Shown here one piece after another: positions 23,460 through 33,958 of a DNA stretch of 64,000 nucleotides. How positions within the stretch are numbered: the stretch's first letter is position 1; the number at the start of each line of letters is the position of its first letter. Source of the stretch: Telopea speciosissima (Eukaryota; Streptophyta; Magnoliopsida; Proteales; Proteaceae); the NCBI RefSeq assembly GCF_018873765.1, contig NC_057920.1, positions 13,219,307-13,283,306 of the forward strand, in the 5' to 3' direction. The notes beneath the pieces were generated by a model that did not search any database, was not told the origin of the DNA, and worked only from the letters and a program-made list of their open reading frames with translations. The position numbers and the translations under genes were made by a program.

Positions 23460-24226
23460 TAAGGGTGTCAATCGGTTCGGTTTAGGGTATTCGGTCCGGT
23501 TTTGGTTCGATTTCATGCATTGTAGGTGTGACCCAAAATCGAATCGATATCCGACTCAGTTTTGTACTTGCAATCGAATCCGAATCCCCCTCGGTTCGGT
23601 TCGGTTCGATCTCAGTTCTATTTCAATTTCATAAAACGGTTTTCATTCGGGTCTCATTTGTTTTTTATTGCGATATAATTCGGTTCTTGTATATGGTTCC
23701 TTTTTTTTTATGGAATTACAATACCATCAAACCTTCAAATTGCCAACACTACTTTGTTTTTAGTAAATTTCAAAATGCCTTGCCGATTAGATATTTGGAT
23801 CGTTCGGACTTAGGAGAAAATGGAACGTATGAATTTGAAAGAATTGTACGATTAACTTGAAGTAAAAGAGTAATAAAATAGGAAAGCGAATATGAAAAGC
23901 CAATCGATTAGAGAATTAGAGTTATAGTGATAAACAAATACTGTTTTGATTACTTACTTACTTTAAATCTTTAATTACTTAATTATCTTATTAAATATCT
24001 TTTACCCAATTAAAAGAAATAGGGTTTGGGGATTAAATGGGTATTCGGTTCGATTTTGGTTCAAACCAATGGTTTTGGACATGGAACCGAAAATAAATCG
24101 AACCAAATTAATATATCCAATATTTGATCCGAAGCCAAACCGAATTAATTCGATTCGGCTCGACTCGGTTAATTCGGCTCGATTTCGGATTCGGTTTTCA
24201 GTTTCGATTAGATATTGACACCCTTA
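23460..24226. mobile_element. Non-autonomous hAT element upstream of ACY1-B
   Basis: TIRs TAAGGGTGTCAAT and ATTGACACCCTTA are flanked by an 8-bp TSD with one mismatch (TGATTGGA at 23,452-23,459; TTATTGGA at 24,227-24,234). Terminal regions are rich in TTCGGTTCGG and its complement. The element ends about 165 bases before the ACY1-B start codon and could therefore influence the promoter. Confidence 0.8.
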
Positions 24227-24320
24227 TTATTGGATATTAAATACAAATGCTTCGATTGTAAGCTATTTTGGCATCGATGTATCTTCCATGGGCAATTCTC
24301 CTTTTTCGTTCGATGTTCTT

Positions 24321-24327
24321 TATAAAT
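24321..24327 (+). promoter_or_regulatory. Probable TATA box of ACY1-B
   Basis: TATAAAT lies 66 bases before the ATG at 24,393. It is followed by a CT-rich leader (CTCTTCAG, CTCTCAACTG, CTCTCTCG) typical of plant 5' UTRs. The position would give a leader of roughly 35-40 nt. Confidence 0.5.
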
Positions 24328-24392
24328 CCCTTTACTAAATCTCTTCAGATCACTTCGCCACTCTCAACTGATCAATCTCTCTCGTGAAAGAT

Positions 24393-27300
24393 ATGGAGGG
24401 AATTTATGGAACTTGCTCTCTCTCTTCAGTTCGTCGTTTTTTAATTTTCCTTCTATTCTTCTTCTTATTCACATCGACAGTAGTAGTTGTTTCACTGCCA
24501 GAGGATTCATCGGCGATAATCTCAAGATTCCAACAGTATCTTCGAATTAACACAGCTCACCCTAACCCTGACTACTCTCCCGCTGCAGATTTCATCCTTT
24601 CTCAAGCCAAAACCATCGGCCTCGAATCGCAATTCCTTGAGTTTGTGAAGAGCAAGCCTGTTATTCTCCTCAAATGGTCCGGTACAAACCCTGATCTCCC
24701 TTCTATTATCTTGAATTCACACATGGACGTGGTAGCTGTCGAGAACAATAAATGGACTTACCCTCCTTTGGATGCTCACATCGATGAGGCCGGAAATATC
24801 TATGCTAGAGGATCGCAGGACATGAAGTGTGTTGGAATGCAATACCTGGAAGCCATACGCCGATTGAAGAACTCTGGGTTCCAGCCGGTTAGGACTGTTT
24901 ACGTTTCGTTCGTTCCAGACAAGGAAATAGGCGGCCATGATGGGGCTGAGAAATTAGCTGAATCGGAAGAATTCCAGAAAATGAATGTTGGGATACTTCT
25001 TGATGAAGGTAAGATCAGTTTAATTCATTCAACCAAAAAAAAAAAAAAAAGATCAGTTTAATTCAAACTCTTATAGGTTTGATTTTCAGATTTCTGTTTC
25101 AATTTTATGATTTGCAACTCTGACAGGGCTGGCATCGACGAATGAAACTTACCGTGCTTTCTTTGCTGAGAGGAGTCCTTGGTGGCTTGTGATTAAGGCT
25201 ACTGGTTCTCCTGGTCATGGATCAAAACTTTACGACAATAGTGCAATGGAGAACCTAATGAAGAGCATCGAGAGTGTGACGAGGTTCCGGGCTGCCCAAT
25301 TTGACATGTTGAAGGCGGGTTTGAAGGAAGCTGGCGAGATCATATCAGTGAATATGGTCTTCTTGAAGGCTGGCACGCCATCTCCAACTGTAAGCTCTTG
25401 AATTAGTTATTATTTCGCTTAACGTAATAGTTCACTGACCATTTGTTGTCTCATTCACTTGGGCCTTTTATTGATGTCCAACTGCATTAATAAAGCTTGA
25501 CCAAAAAAAAAGGGAAATTTACACATACCCCCCTGAGGTTTGACGAAAGGATATTTTTACCCCCCAGGTTTGGAAAATTTTACATATCCCCCTGAGGTTT
25601 GCAAATGGTAACAGATAGGTCCATTCCGTCAGTTCATGGCTAACACTGTTAAAAAATAGACTTGAACTGACGGAATTGCCCTTACAAAAAAAAAAAAAAA
25701 AAATCACCTGCAACTCATCTTCCCCAAATCTATTGGGAAAATGAGTTGTAGGTACATACAACTATACACGGGGAGAAACTAGAAAGGGAGGAAGCCACTG
25801 CAGTTTCACTACTGCTTATTGGTTGGATTATTGAAGAAGAAGAAGAAGCATGAGGGTTGGAGGGAGGGGTGAGCAAAGCCTTCGCTTGCAGTCGTAGATT
25901 TCATCAATCTTAGCAAACCCTTCTTGCTCCACTTTCGAGAGATCAGCCCTTCTCTGATATGTCATCTATTCTAAAAGAAAACTACTTAAGAACTTTCAAA
26001 CTAGTCTTGAACTTACACCACCAAGGCCTCCCAACAACTCATCTTCCCTTCCCCAAATCGATTGGGGAAGATGAGTTGCAGGTTTCAAAACCCTTTCAAC
26101 CTTGCAACCCTCTGTTGTGTTGTCGATTCTGCCCTAGAAGAGCAAGAATATCTGATGGTTAGATCTTTAGAATAGGACAGAATCGATTCTGCCAGAAAAG
26201 TGCCAAAAAAGTGAGGACCGCCAACCAGTTAAGAAAGTATAAATTACTATGCAACAAATTCTTGGATCAGGGCCATATTGATGTTGAGGAACCCTTGCTG
26301 ATTGATCTTCCAAACCTTATAATATGGGACTGATCTGTTGGACAGATTTTGGAATTAATTTCACTATAAAAAAACTGCCAAAAATTTTCAGAAAACAAAG
26401 CATCGCAGAGTTCAGTTATTTGGGGCCTCCTTCTTCCTCCATCTGCTTCTCTGTTAAAACTAACAAAGTTCATCTTTTGTTCTTCTCACCAGAGATGTTC
26501 CATTAGAACCCATGGATGGAGCAATCAATGGGGATACCTGTAACTCAGGTCCAATTAGGAATCGAAGCTCGTGTTCTCAGTGGGATCGATTTCAGTATCT
26601 AAAATCCTAGGGTTTCTATAAGGACTTTTGCTAATCAAACTTCAATTTCCCAAACCTAAGCGGTGGCCCCTTGCTTTCCTACAGCTCAATTGGGTGAGAT
26701 TAAGTTGGGTCTTGAAGCATTAGGGCATTCCTTCATCTGGGTCTTGGGAGGAAAAGAGAACCAGGGGCGATGGCTTCCAACAGGGGTTAAAGAGAAAGAA
26801 TGGAAAATGAGAAAAAAATGGATCTCGACCTGCCGAGGCTCCCATCTTGATTGTTCGAAATCGAACTCAGTTAATTGGGGAAATTCTATTGGGGGTAATT
26901 CTCAAGTGTAGCTGCTACACGGTTCCTCTTCCCATCGAAAAACCTTGAAAGGCCGGCTCCCTAGTTTTGCCCCTCAGTGGCCGGTTTCCGCCTTTAATTT
27001 TTGGAGCTCCACAGCATCCATCGGGCTTATCCTCAATTGTATCTGCTCCACAGATCTTCTTCCCAGCGAACAACCTTGCAGGTTGTCGTCTTAGTTCAGG
27101 TAAACGTGGTTTTCACCTTTGATTTTTGAGTTCGAAATCAAACTCAGTTAATTGTTCCATATCTGCAACTCATCTTCCCTTCCCCAAAATCGATTGGGGA
27201 AGATGAGTTGTAGGGTGTTTTTTTTTTTTTTTTTGTAAGGGCAATTCCGTCAGTTCAAGTCTACTTTTTAACAGTGTTAGTCATGAACTGACGGAATGGA

Positions 27301-30300
27301 CCTATCTGTTACCATTTGCAAACCTCAGGGGGTACGCAGAATTTTCCAAACCTGAGGGGTAAAAATATCCTTTCGTCAAACCTTAGGGGGGTATGTGTAA
27401 ATTACCCCAAAAAAAAAGTTATTTTCAAATGCCCCTGAAAATAGCCAAACTTATAGTTACCCCCTGAACTTTCACTAATTTCACCTGTACCCGTACTTTT
27501 CAAACTAAGTACTATTATAATCCCTACCGTTAGACAGCGACATTATAACATAAAGGATCTCAGTTTTTGAACTTTAATGGACCATTCTGCCCCTGGATAG
27601 GGTAAAATGACCAAAATGACCATACCTGGAAAAAGAGAAAAAAAGAAAAAAAAACCCTGTAACTCATCTTCCCCAAACGATTTGGGGAAGATGAGTTCTT
27701 GAATCAGAAATTTTCAAAGTTCATCGCCTGGTTGGCTGGTTCAGTTGCAGAATTTCTCATATTTGTACATCTTATTTTCTGGTATGATTAAATGCTTGCA
27801 TCTAGTAGGAACCTGAGTTGCGAATTTAATCTCCAAGTCCAAGATCCAGAGCTTTCGTCATTAATGAGAACCAACTTGCGAACCAGATCTGTAACTCCTT
27901 TGTCCTTCTGAATCAATTTCCGAAGTCTATTGTTAAATTAATACTTATTTGCTGAAGTTTCCTTGGCCTGGATTCAATAGAGTTCCGGGTTACTAACTGT
28001 TGCTGTTTAACCTTGACCGAGTTGAAAAATTCTGCAACTGAACCAGGCTCCAAGACCTCCCTCTCTTTTCCCTTTCTCTTCTTTTGATCAAGAAGAAATT
28101 CAATTTTCCAAACTGATGCCTCGGCAGATTCCTGAGTTTTCCATGAGAAAATCAAGAGGGGTAGAATTGAATTCCTCCTCTTCCTCTTCTTCCAATGTGA
28201 GTCTCCATGACTTACTTTCTTCTTCGAACTCTGCTGTAACACCCGAACCCAAACCCTCTTGGTAACCGGTTGTTTTACCGGCATCTGAGGCCGGCATCGT
28301 GGTCGGCGGTGGACGTCCGTCGTTCGCAGTGTCCTTTTGAGGCCGCCGCCTACTGATTCGGCCACCGCAAGGGGCGGCAGTGGCTTTTAAAAAAACCCTA
28401 ACAGTCTCTGTTTTGCGATGTGGGGGAAGAAAGAGAGGGAATATTCCCTCTCCGATTCCTTATTCTTATAAAATAAAAAAAATGGTTTTTTGTATGATCA
28501 ATTTTTTAAGGTCAAATGGGTCATTCTACCCTATCAAGGGGCATAATGGTCCATCAATATTCAAAAACTGGGATCTGGTTATAACATCTTTGACTAACGG
28601 CAGGGATTATAATGGTACTTAGTTTGAAAAGCAAGGATGCACGTAGAATTAATGAAAGTTTAGGGAGACAATTATAAGTTTAACCATTTTCAGGGGGCAT
28701 TTGAAAATAACCCCAAAAAAAAAACTGCATTAATAAAGATGTTTAGGATAACAGATTTGAGAAACCGACCCACTAGATCAGTCATCACTCATCAGGGTCT
28801 ATTGCTTATTGGATCATAAGTTTAAGGGGACATATCATTCTCCTCCCCTCTAAATATCCATAATATCAAATCCCATTCCCAAGTTTTGAATAATGATAAT
28901 GCCTTTCCCTACTACCCAAGATTCTATCAACTGTACATGACAGTTAAAGAATACCATTAAATGATGACGTTGACATTTTTTATTTTTTAAAAACCCTAGA
29001 TTACCCTTAATATAATTTTATGGAAAACAGTTTTTTGTACGAGAGTGTGGCCTACGCCAGCACTCTCATGTGTCTATCTCTCTCCTCCTTAAAACAAAGG
29101 GGCAGAGGTGTCTTTTCACATGGGAAAGAGAGAGATAGACTCATGGGAGTGCTGGCGTGGGCCACACTCCCGGACAGAGAACTTTTTCCCTATAATTCAA
29201 TTTACCCTCTTCAACCTCAAAACTAGGGATATAAATGGATAGGATTTGGATCAGATACGGATTAGATGTGATTGGAGCCGGATATTCTCTGGCCGAATAC
29301 GATACCTCTAAACGGATTCAGATTTTTTATCATCCGTTTACTTCTTTGCCTTGTGTAGTTCGGACCTTCCTCCCCATAAGGAATATAATTCACTCTTAAT
29401 CCATTTCTATTACATCATGATTCTCTTTCATCACATTCTAAAATCTATTGAATCTTCAAAAATCTTTAAAATTATTCTTTATTTAATTTTTTTATTATTA
29501 AATATTCGAATTTTTTTTGAACGGATTTTAATCAAAATATTCAGATTCTTTTCTAGATATCTCTAAACGAATACGAATGTTACGCGGATTCGGATTTCGA
29601 TTATCCATTTACATACCTATTCAATACCTCTTTTTCATCTTCTTCCCCAAACCCCTTTTTCGCTTCTTCATCTTCCTCTTCTCCTCCTTCTTCTTCGCAC
29701 GCCCCACCCCTACAACATCGCTCCTCTCCGTTTTTAGGGTTTTTTTTTTTTTCTTATAATTTTCCGAGGGGGTGGGTACTGGTCAATCTCTATTTATTCC
29801 GAGGGGTTTTCTTCACAGATGCCTATGATTTGTTCTGCAATTGTAGGATACACTTGAATGCATTTTCAATTAAGTTTTATAATTTTTTTTTCATTCGATT
29901 CAGTTTCAATATGATTTTTATACGATTTCATAAACCATACTGGTTCCGAATTTTCGCATTCCCTTCGAATCCTTTTTTTTTTGTTGTGGGCAGAGATAAA
30001 TAGGTATATATAAGGGACTTTCGGCAGAGGTAGTTGTCATATTAGCTTCAGAAATCATAACCTTCTCCGCTCCTTCCCCACTTCATTAGTTCATTTCCTT
30101 TCCTTATTGTTCTCCATATTCTCCAAGAATGGCGATTGAAGATCCTCTTAGAGAGAGAGAGGAGAAGATGGTATCTTCAAGCGGTGAGTATCCAACACTC
30201 AGAATTGGAAGATTCCTCAAGCCTTGTGTGGATTGTTCTGTACAAACAGCGTCGCTACCTCACATTCCACTCTTATCTGAAACAATGTCTCAAAATCTTA

Positions 30301-33300
30301 CAAAATGGCCTTTAGAGGTTCTTCTGTTCAAGGGTTGCAACCTACCACAAAGAAAATGGAAAGAATGGGTTGATCGTTTGGCAAAGAAACATGAACAGAT
30401 ATGGAAGAAAGCAGGTATTTACCCATCAATTCTAAGTTCCACATATTCTATCCAAATAGATCGGGAACTACTTCTTGGGCTCTCAGAATTTTGGTGTTCA
30501 GGCACCAACACCTTTGTATTTCCATGGGGAGAAACCACAATGACATTAGAGGATATGTTGATTCTAGGTGGATTCTCTGTTCTAGGACTACCTGTTACTA
30601 TTCCTGTCATAGAAAATCCTCTTAAGAAGATAGATTAGAAATTGATTGCAGAGCACAAACAGTTCAGTCGAAGCAGAGCTAAAAAAGCTGAAGAGTCAGC
30701 TTGGATCAACCATGGTGGCGGCGGTGGTGTTGGATACAGCCATGTTGGCTGCGGTGGTGGTGGATACAGCCGTGCTGGTGACTGGCTACGGAAAAATAGA
30801 AGAGAAAAGAAGAAGAATTAAGAAAGAAGTGAGGTTAGACACAAGGGTAATATCGTTTTTTGAACTGCTGTTTGAACACCGTTAGCCACTTCGTTTAATT
30901 TCTAAATATTACTCTCAAAAAATAGAGAATTCTTATAGATCGAACGGCTATATTGATTCCGACCAAGAGCTCATTAGAAGTTTCAAACCCAACTTGAGAT
31001 GGTTTGAGATATCATCTAATGGGTATTGTCATAGGTTCGTAGTGCATAGATAGAATTCAAATTGGATTTATCTGCATGTGAATTTAATTGAATTGGAACA
31101 CATGATATCCTATTTAATTCGATGAACTTTGAATCCAATTCCATTGTGTTAGTCAATAACTGCATTATCTAAGCAATTATTTTGTATTCAACCATTTGTT
31201 TCTTCTTTTCATATTAAATATTCTAACTTACTTAGAGAAGCTGAAATTTTCTCTGGAATACTTTTCTATATAAATCTACATTGTCAGTCAAAACCTTAGA
31301 ACTTAGAGAGTCCATCCAAAGATTGAATGCAGACTTGCAAATCATAATATGAATATGACCACCTTAGATCTTTCCATAAAAGAACTTATATTAAAATCTG
31401 TAAAAGGATTTCTGAACCCTTCACATTTGCAGTATCTACATCAAGGTTTTAAAATATAATCTGGACAGACCTGGATCTGATTGGAAATCAATTTGTTTAT
31501 GGTTATTTGCTAGATTCAATTTAAGAAGAAAAAGGATATATTGAACCCTATATGTTCTCAAAAACAATATTTTCATGGTATTTTAACCATAGCTATCTGT
31601 TAACATCTTATCATTACTGATCGAGCTCAGATGATGATTTAGGAATTTATTATTATTTTTTTTTTTGGGGGGGGGGGGGGTTGGTGGTGGTGGTGGTTAG
31701 AGCTTCTTTTTTGCCCCTTGTACTCATTCAACTCAAATTTTGGTGGCAAGAACCTTGTTGTAATGAACAAACAGGGAAGCATAGAACAAGGGGAAACCTC
31801 AACTTACAGCTGTATATTTGGTCACTGCCTTATCAGTTCAAAGTAACTATACAATGAGTCAGTAACCATGTCTAGGAGGGGGCATACCTAACTATAATTT
31901 TTTTTCTTCCCCCGGGGAATAGTGCAAATGCACATGGTTTAAGGAATTTTGGACTTCTTTTTTCTTGGAAACTATTTCCTCTTGGCCCAACATGTAGCTC
32001 CCACCACTTTCATATAGCAGTGTAGCCGCCTATTTTGTCAAGGGTTCAGCACTCCCCATGGCCCCAAAGTTGGAAAAAAGCACTCTATAAAACCACCAGC
32101 AGATTCTTAACATCCCCCCCCCCCCTCCCCCAAAAAAAAAAAATGAATTTCAGATTTTGGTATGCCTTTCTGATGTAACTTCCATATTCCTTCTGTCAGG
32201 GGTTTGTTATGAATATGCAGCCATCTGAAGCTGAAGCAGGTTTTGACATTCGAATCCCACCAACTGTTGATGAGAAATTAGTGGAGAAACGGATTGAAGA
32301 GGAGTGGGCACCTTCTTCACGCAACATGACATTTGAGGTATGGAGGAGTTTTTCCTAAAATTTGTGAACAAATCTAGAAATGTGGGAAGGAAGCATTTAA
32401 TTTATTTATTCCATTGCCATTAAACTGGCATTGAAACTGTTGCCAATATTTTATGTGAACAAAATCAGTAGAAAGGAAGAGAGTAAAAGAAAATTACTAC
32501 TACAACTGTCACTACATTAGATGTCCTCATCTTTTTCTTTAAATTTACTACTTTAATCACTGCGAATATTTTTATTATTATCCTTCATCTGTGTGCATGA
32601 ATGTTTTGTCATAACTGTCAAATATCTGTCGTGAAGGCAGAAGAAGCATCAGAATTGTTAGGTTTGTGTTTTGGGAGTGCATTTTTTCAATTCTAACCAT
32701 GTTTGCTTGGTACAGTTTATAAGAAAGGTGCCAGTCCTCCCTGTTACAGATGGCTTTAAACCATGGTTGGCCCTTTTAGAAGGGGCTGTAAAGAAAGCTA
32801 ATGGCAAACTTGGCAGACCAGAAGTTTTACCACTCTCATCAGATTCTCCATACTATAGACAACGAGGATTGCCAGCAATTGGCTTCTCTCCCATGACAAA
32901 CACTCCTATTCTGCTCCATGACCATAATGAGGTAAAATGTCAAAGTTATTCTCTATGCTTCTGGTCACTGTTTTGGCTTTTCCATGTACCTGTAATCCCG
33001 TATATGTTCTGTCTGTGCGTTCATTTGCATTTTTTTTGTAGATATACAGAGGAAATTCCATTAAACATAGAAATGAATTCATAATGTTTTCTTTTAGGAG
33101 TAAGATCTGTATTTACAAATATAATAATGTTAAGGCACCAAATGGTGTTGCTGTAACATATTTTGTTCTTGTTACCTGTTTGGTTTGATTTCCATATAAT
33201 TCAATTCTTCAAAATTTGGCAATTTCGCCAGTTCTGCTGAGTCTAAAATGTGTTAGGGTTTATTTCCCTTGTGTACTTTTTGAGGTATTGTACCATTCCC

Positions 33301-33958
33301 CTGCGAGCAGTTTTTTCATCGGAGGATGACAATCAACTCTCTGGACCAATAGGCTGCTGGGACAATTACTAAGGCCCAGCTTACTTTGTCCTCTAACCAG
33401 GACACACTGTCAAAATTTGGGGTCAACACTTGATTTCTTGGATTGGATCATTTTTTTTGCTTATTCTTTCACTTGGATGTTTTATGTTTTTTTGGATGAA
33501 TGAAAAAATTCATTACCAAAGGAAGGACAAAAAAGAAAAAAGGAGGGGGAAGGAGGAATAACTTGCATGTTTTACTTTGCAGCCTTTATTTGTTTTTCTT
33601 AAAAACATTTGAACTTCTTAATTGGTACAAAGACTTTTTCTGTTGCAATACTTTCTGGCCTTATTTCATTTTCTTTTTCTTGGGACATTCATACTATTTA
33701 CATTGATCACAAAAACAAAAACAATAACCAGAGTTGCATTCCATTTGTCTTATTGCATACCTGGTTAATTTGTTTATCCTAGCTTAGTAATTTATGATTA
33801 CCAATTATTGTTGACCTTAACTACTTTTTTATACGGCATTGCAGTTTCTAAATCAAGTGGAATACCTGAAAGGAATTGAAATATATGAGTCAATCATCGA
33901 AGCATACACATCTTACACTGAGCATACATGGAATGCTGCTTCCACAGACGAGTTGTAA
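24393..33958 (+). CDS. ACY1: Aminoacylase-1-like M20 metallopeptidase, copy B (five exons, Glu-to-Lys at the catalytic base)
   Basis: The exons are 24,393-25,008, 25,127-25,389, 32,200-32,337, 32,716-32,931 and 33,845-33,958. All borders are GT-AG and the 1,347-nt frame is open, giving 448 aa, the normal family length. Residues 14-35 are a hydrophobic signal-like segment. M20 features are present: SH110MD112VV, GSQD143MK, LLDE205G, GH236GS, and HDHNE at 407-411. Aminoacylase-1 releases amino acids from N-acyl amino acids with zinc. The conserved family motif PDEE (catalytic Glu, then zinc-ligand Glu) reads PDK177E178, from a single AAG codon at 24,921-24,923, so the general base is missing. 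The family Arg after TDS is Pro (SDSPYY). It may be an inactive or repurposed enzyme. The start is the first ATG after the leader. Confidence 0.92.
25512..27408. mobile_element. Mutator-like (MULE-type) element with long TIRs
   Basis: Inverted repeats of about 190 bp (from GGGAAATTTACACATACC at left and GGGGTAATTTACACATACC read inward at right) are flanked by nine A residues on each side (25,503-25,511 and 27,409-27,417). This fits a 9-bp MULE TSD, although a poly-A target makes it weak evidence. A 40-bp palindrome built on CATCTTCCCCAAATCGAT sits at the inner end of each TIR (25,711-25,748; 27,166-27,210), and a third copy lies inside (26,035-26,078). The interior has no transposase and no gene I recognise. 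Confidence 0.7.
27418..28714. mobile_element. Second Mutator-like element with gene-like cargo
   Basis: GTTATTTTCAAATGCCCC at left faces GGGGGCATTTGAAAATAAC at right. Inverted similarity extends about 220 bp on each side (TTTGAACTTTAATGGACC-like text against its complement). It directly abuts the first element across a shared A9 run and ends in A10. The left end lacks the outer GGG present at right. A palindrome like those in the first element lies at 27,661-27,697. The centre (about 27,700-28,490) is GC-richer and gene-like. Confidence 0.65.
27913..28365 (-). pseudogene. Possible captured gene fragment inside the Mutator-like element
   Basis: On the minus strand the DNA becomes GC-rich (28,230-28,380, against the AT-rich surroundings) and looks like a 5' UTR followed by coding sequence. 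One frame gives 150 codons (MAESVGGGLKRTLRTTDV...). An overlapping frame from 28,297 gives 65 codons, MPASDAGKTTGYQEGLGSG..., with an acidic run of eight Glu. I cannot decide which, if either, is genuine, and I recognise no family. Flanking by long MULE-type TIRs suggests a Pack-MULE. Confidence 0.4.
29021..29190. mobile_element. MITE with near-complete hairpin structure
   Basis: About 170 bp consist almost entirely of two inverted arms. The left arm contains GAGAGTGTGGCC, CGCCAGCACTC and TATCTCTCTC, and the right arm their complements. They are separated by about 45 bases. The flanks TATAATTTTA (29,011-29,020) and TATAATTCAA (29,191-29,200) look like a diverged 10-bp TSD, suggesting a Mutator-type MITE. 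A related but degraded copy lies at about 41,715-41,860. Confidence 0.7.
30129..30885 (+). pseudogene. Plant mobile domain (PMD) protein, copy B, with in-frame stop
   Basis: 169 codons are open from MAIEDPLREREEK, including the PMD core FWCSGTNTFVFPWGE and LEDMLILGGFSVLG, and end at TAG (30,636-30,638). Directly after the stop the same frame continues with typical PMD sequence (KLIAEHKQFSRSRAKKAEESAWINH), then dissolves into a Gly-rich stretch and further stops. The gene is therefore broken and also lacks the C-terminal half of the domain. PMD proteins are linked to transposon silencing and nuclear function in plants and are also carried by transposons. It lies inside ACY1 intron 2, same strand, with a TATA-like motif at about 30,004. 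Confidence 0.75.

Larger units (their letters stand above)
25390..32199 (+). other. Intron 2 of ACY1-B (6.8 kb) with nested elements
   Basis: Donor GTAAGC, acceptor TTCTGTCAG. The intron contains two Mutator-like elements (25,512-28,714), a MITE (about 29,021-29,190) and a PMD pseudogene (30,129-30,885) on the same strand as the host gene. From about 29,375 it matches copy A. A 16-bp direct repeat (AACTGCATTAATAAAG) flanks the Mutator-like pair at 25,480-25,495 and 28,723-28,738. Confidence 0.85.
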
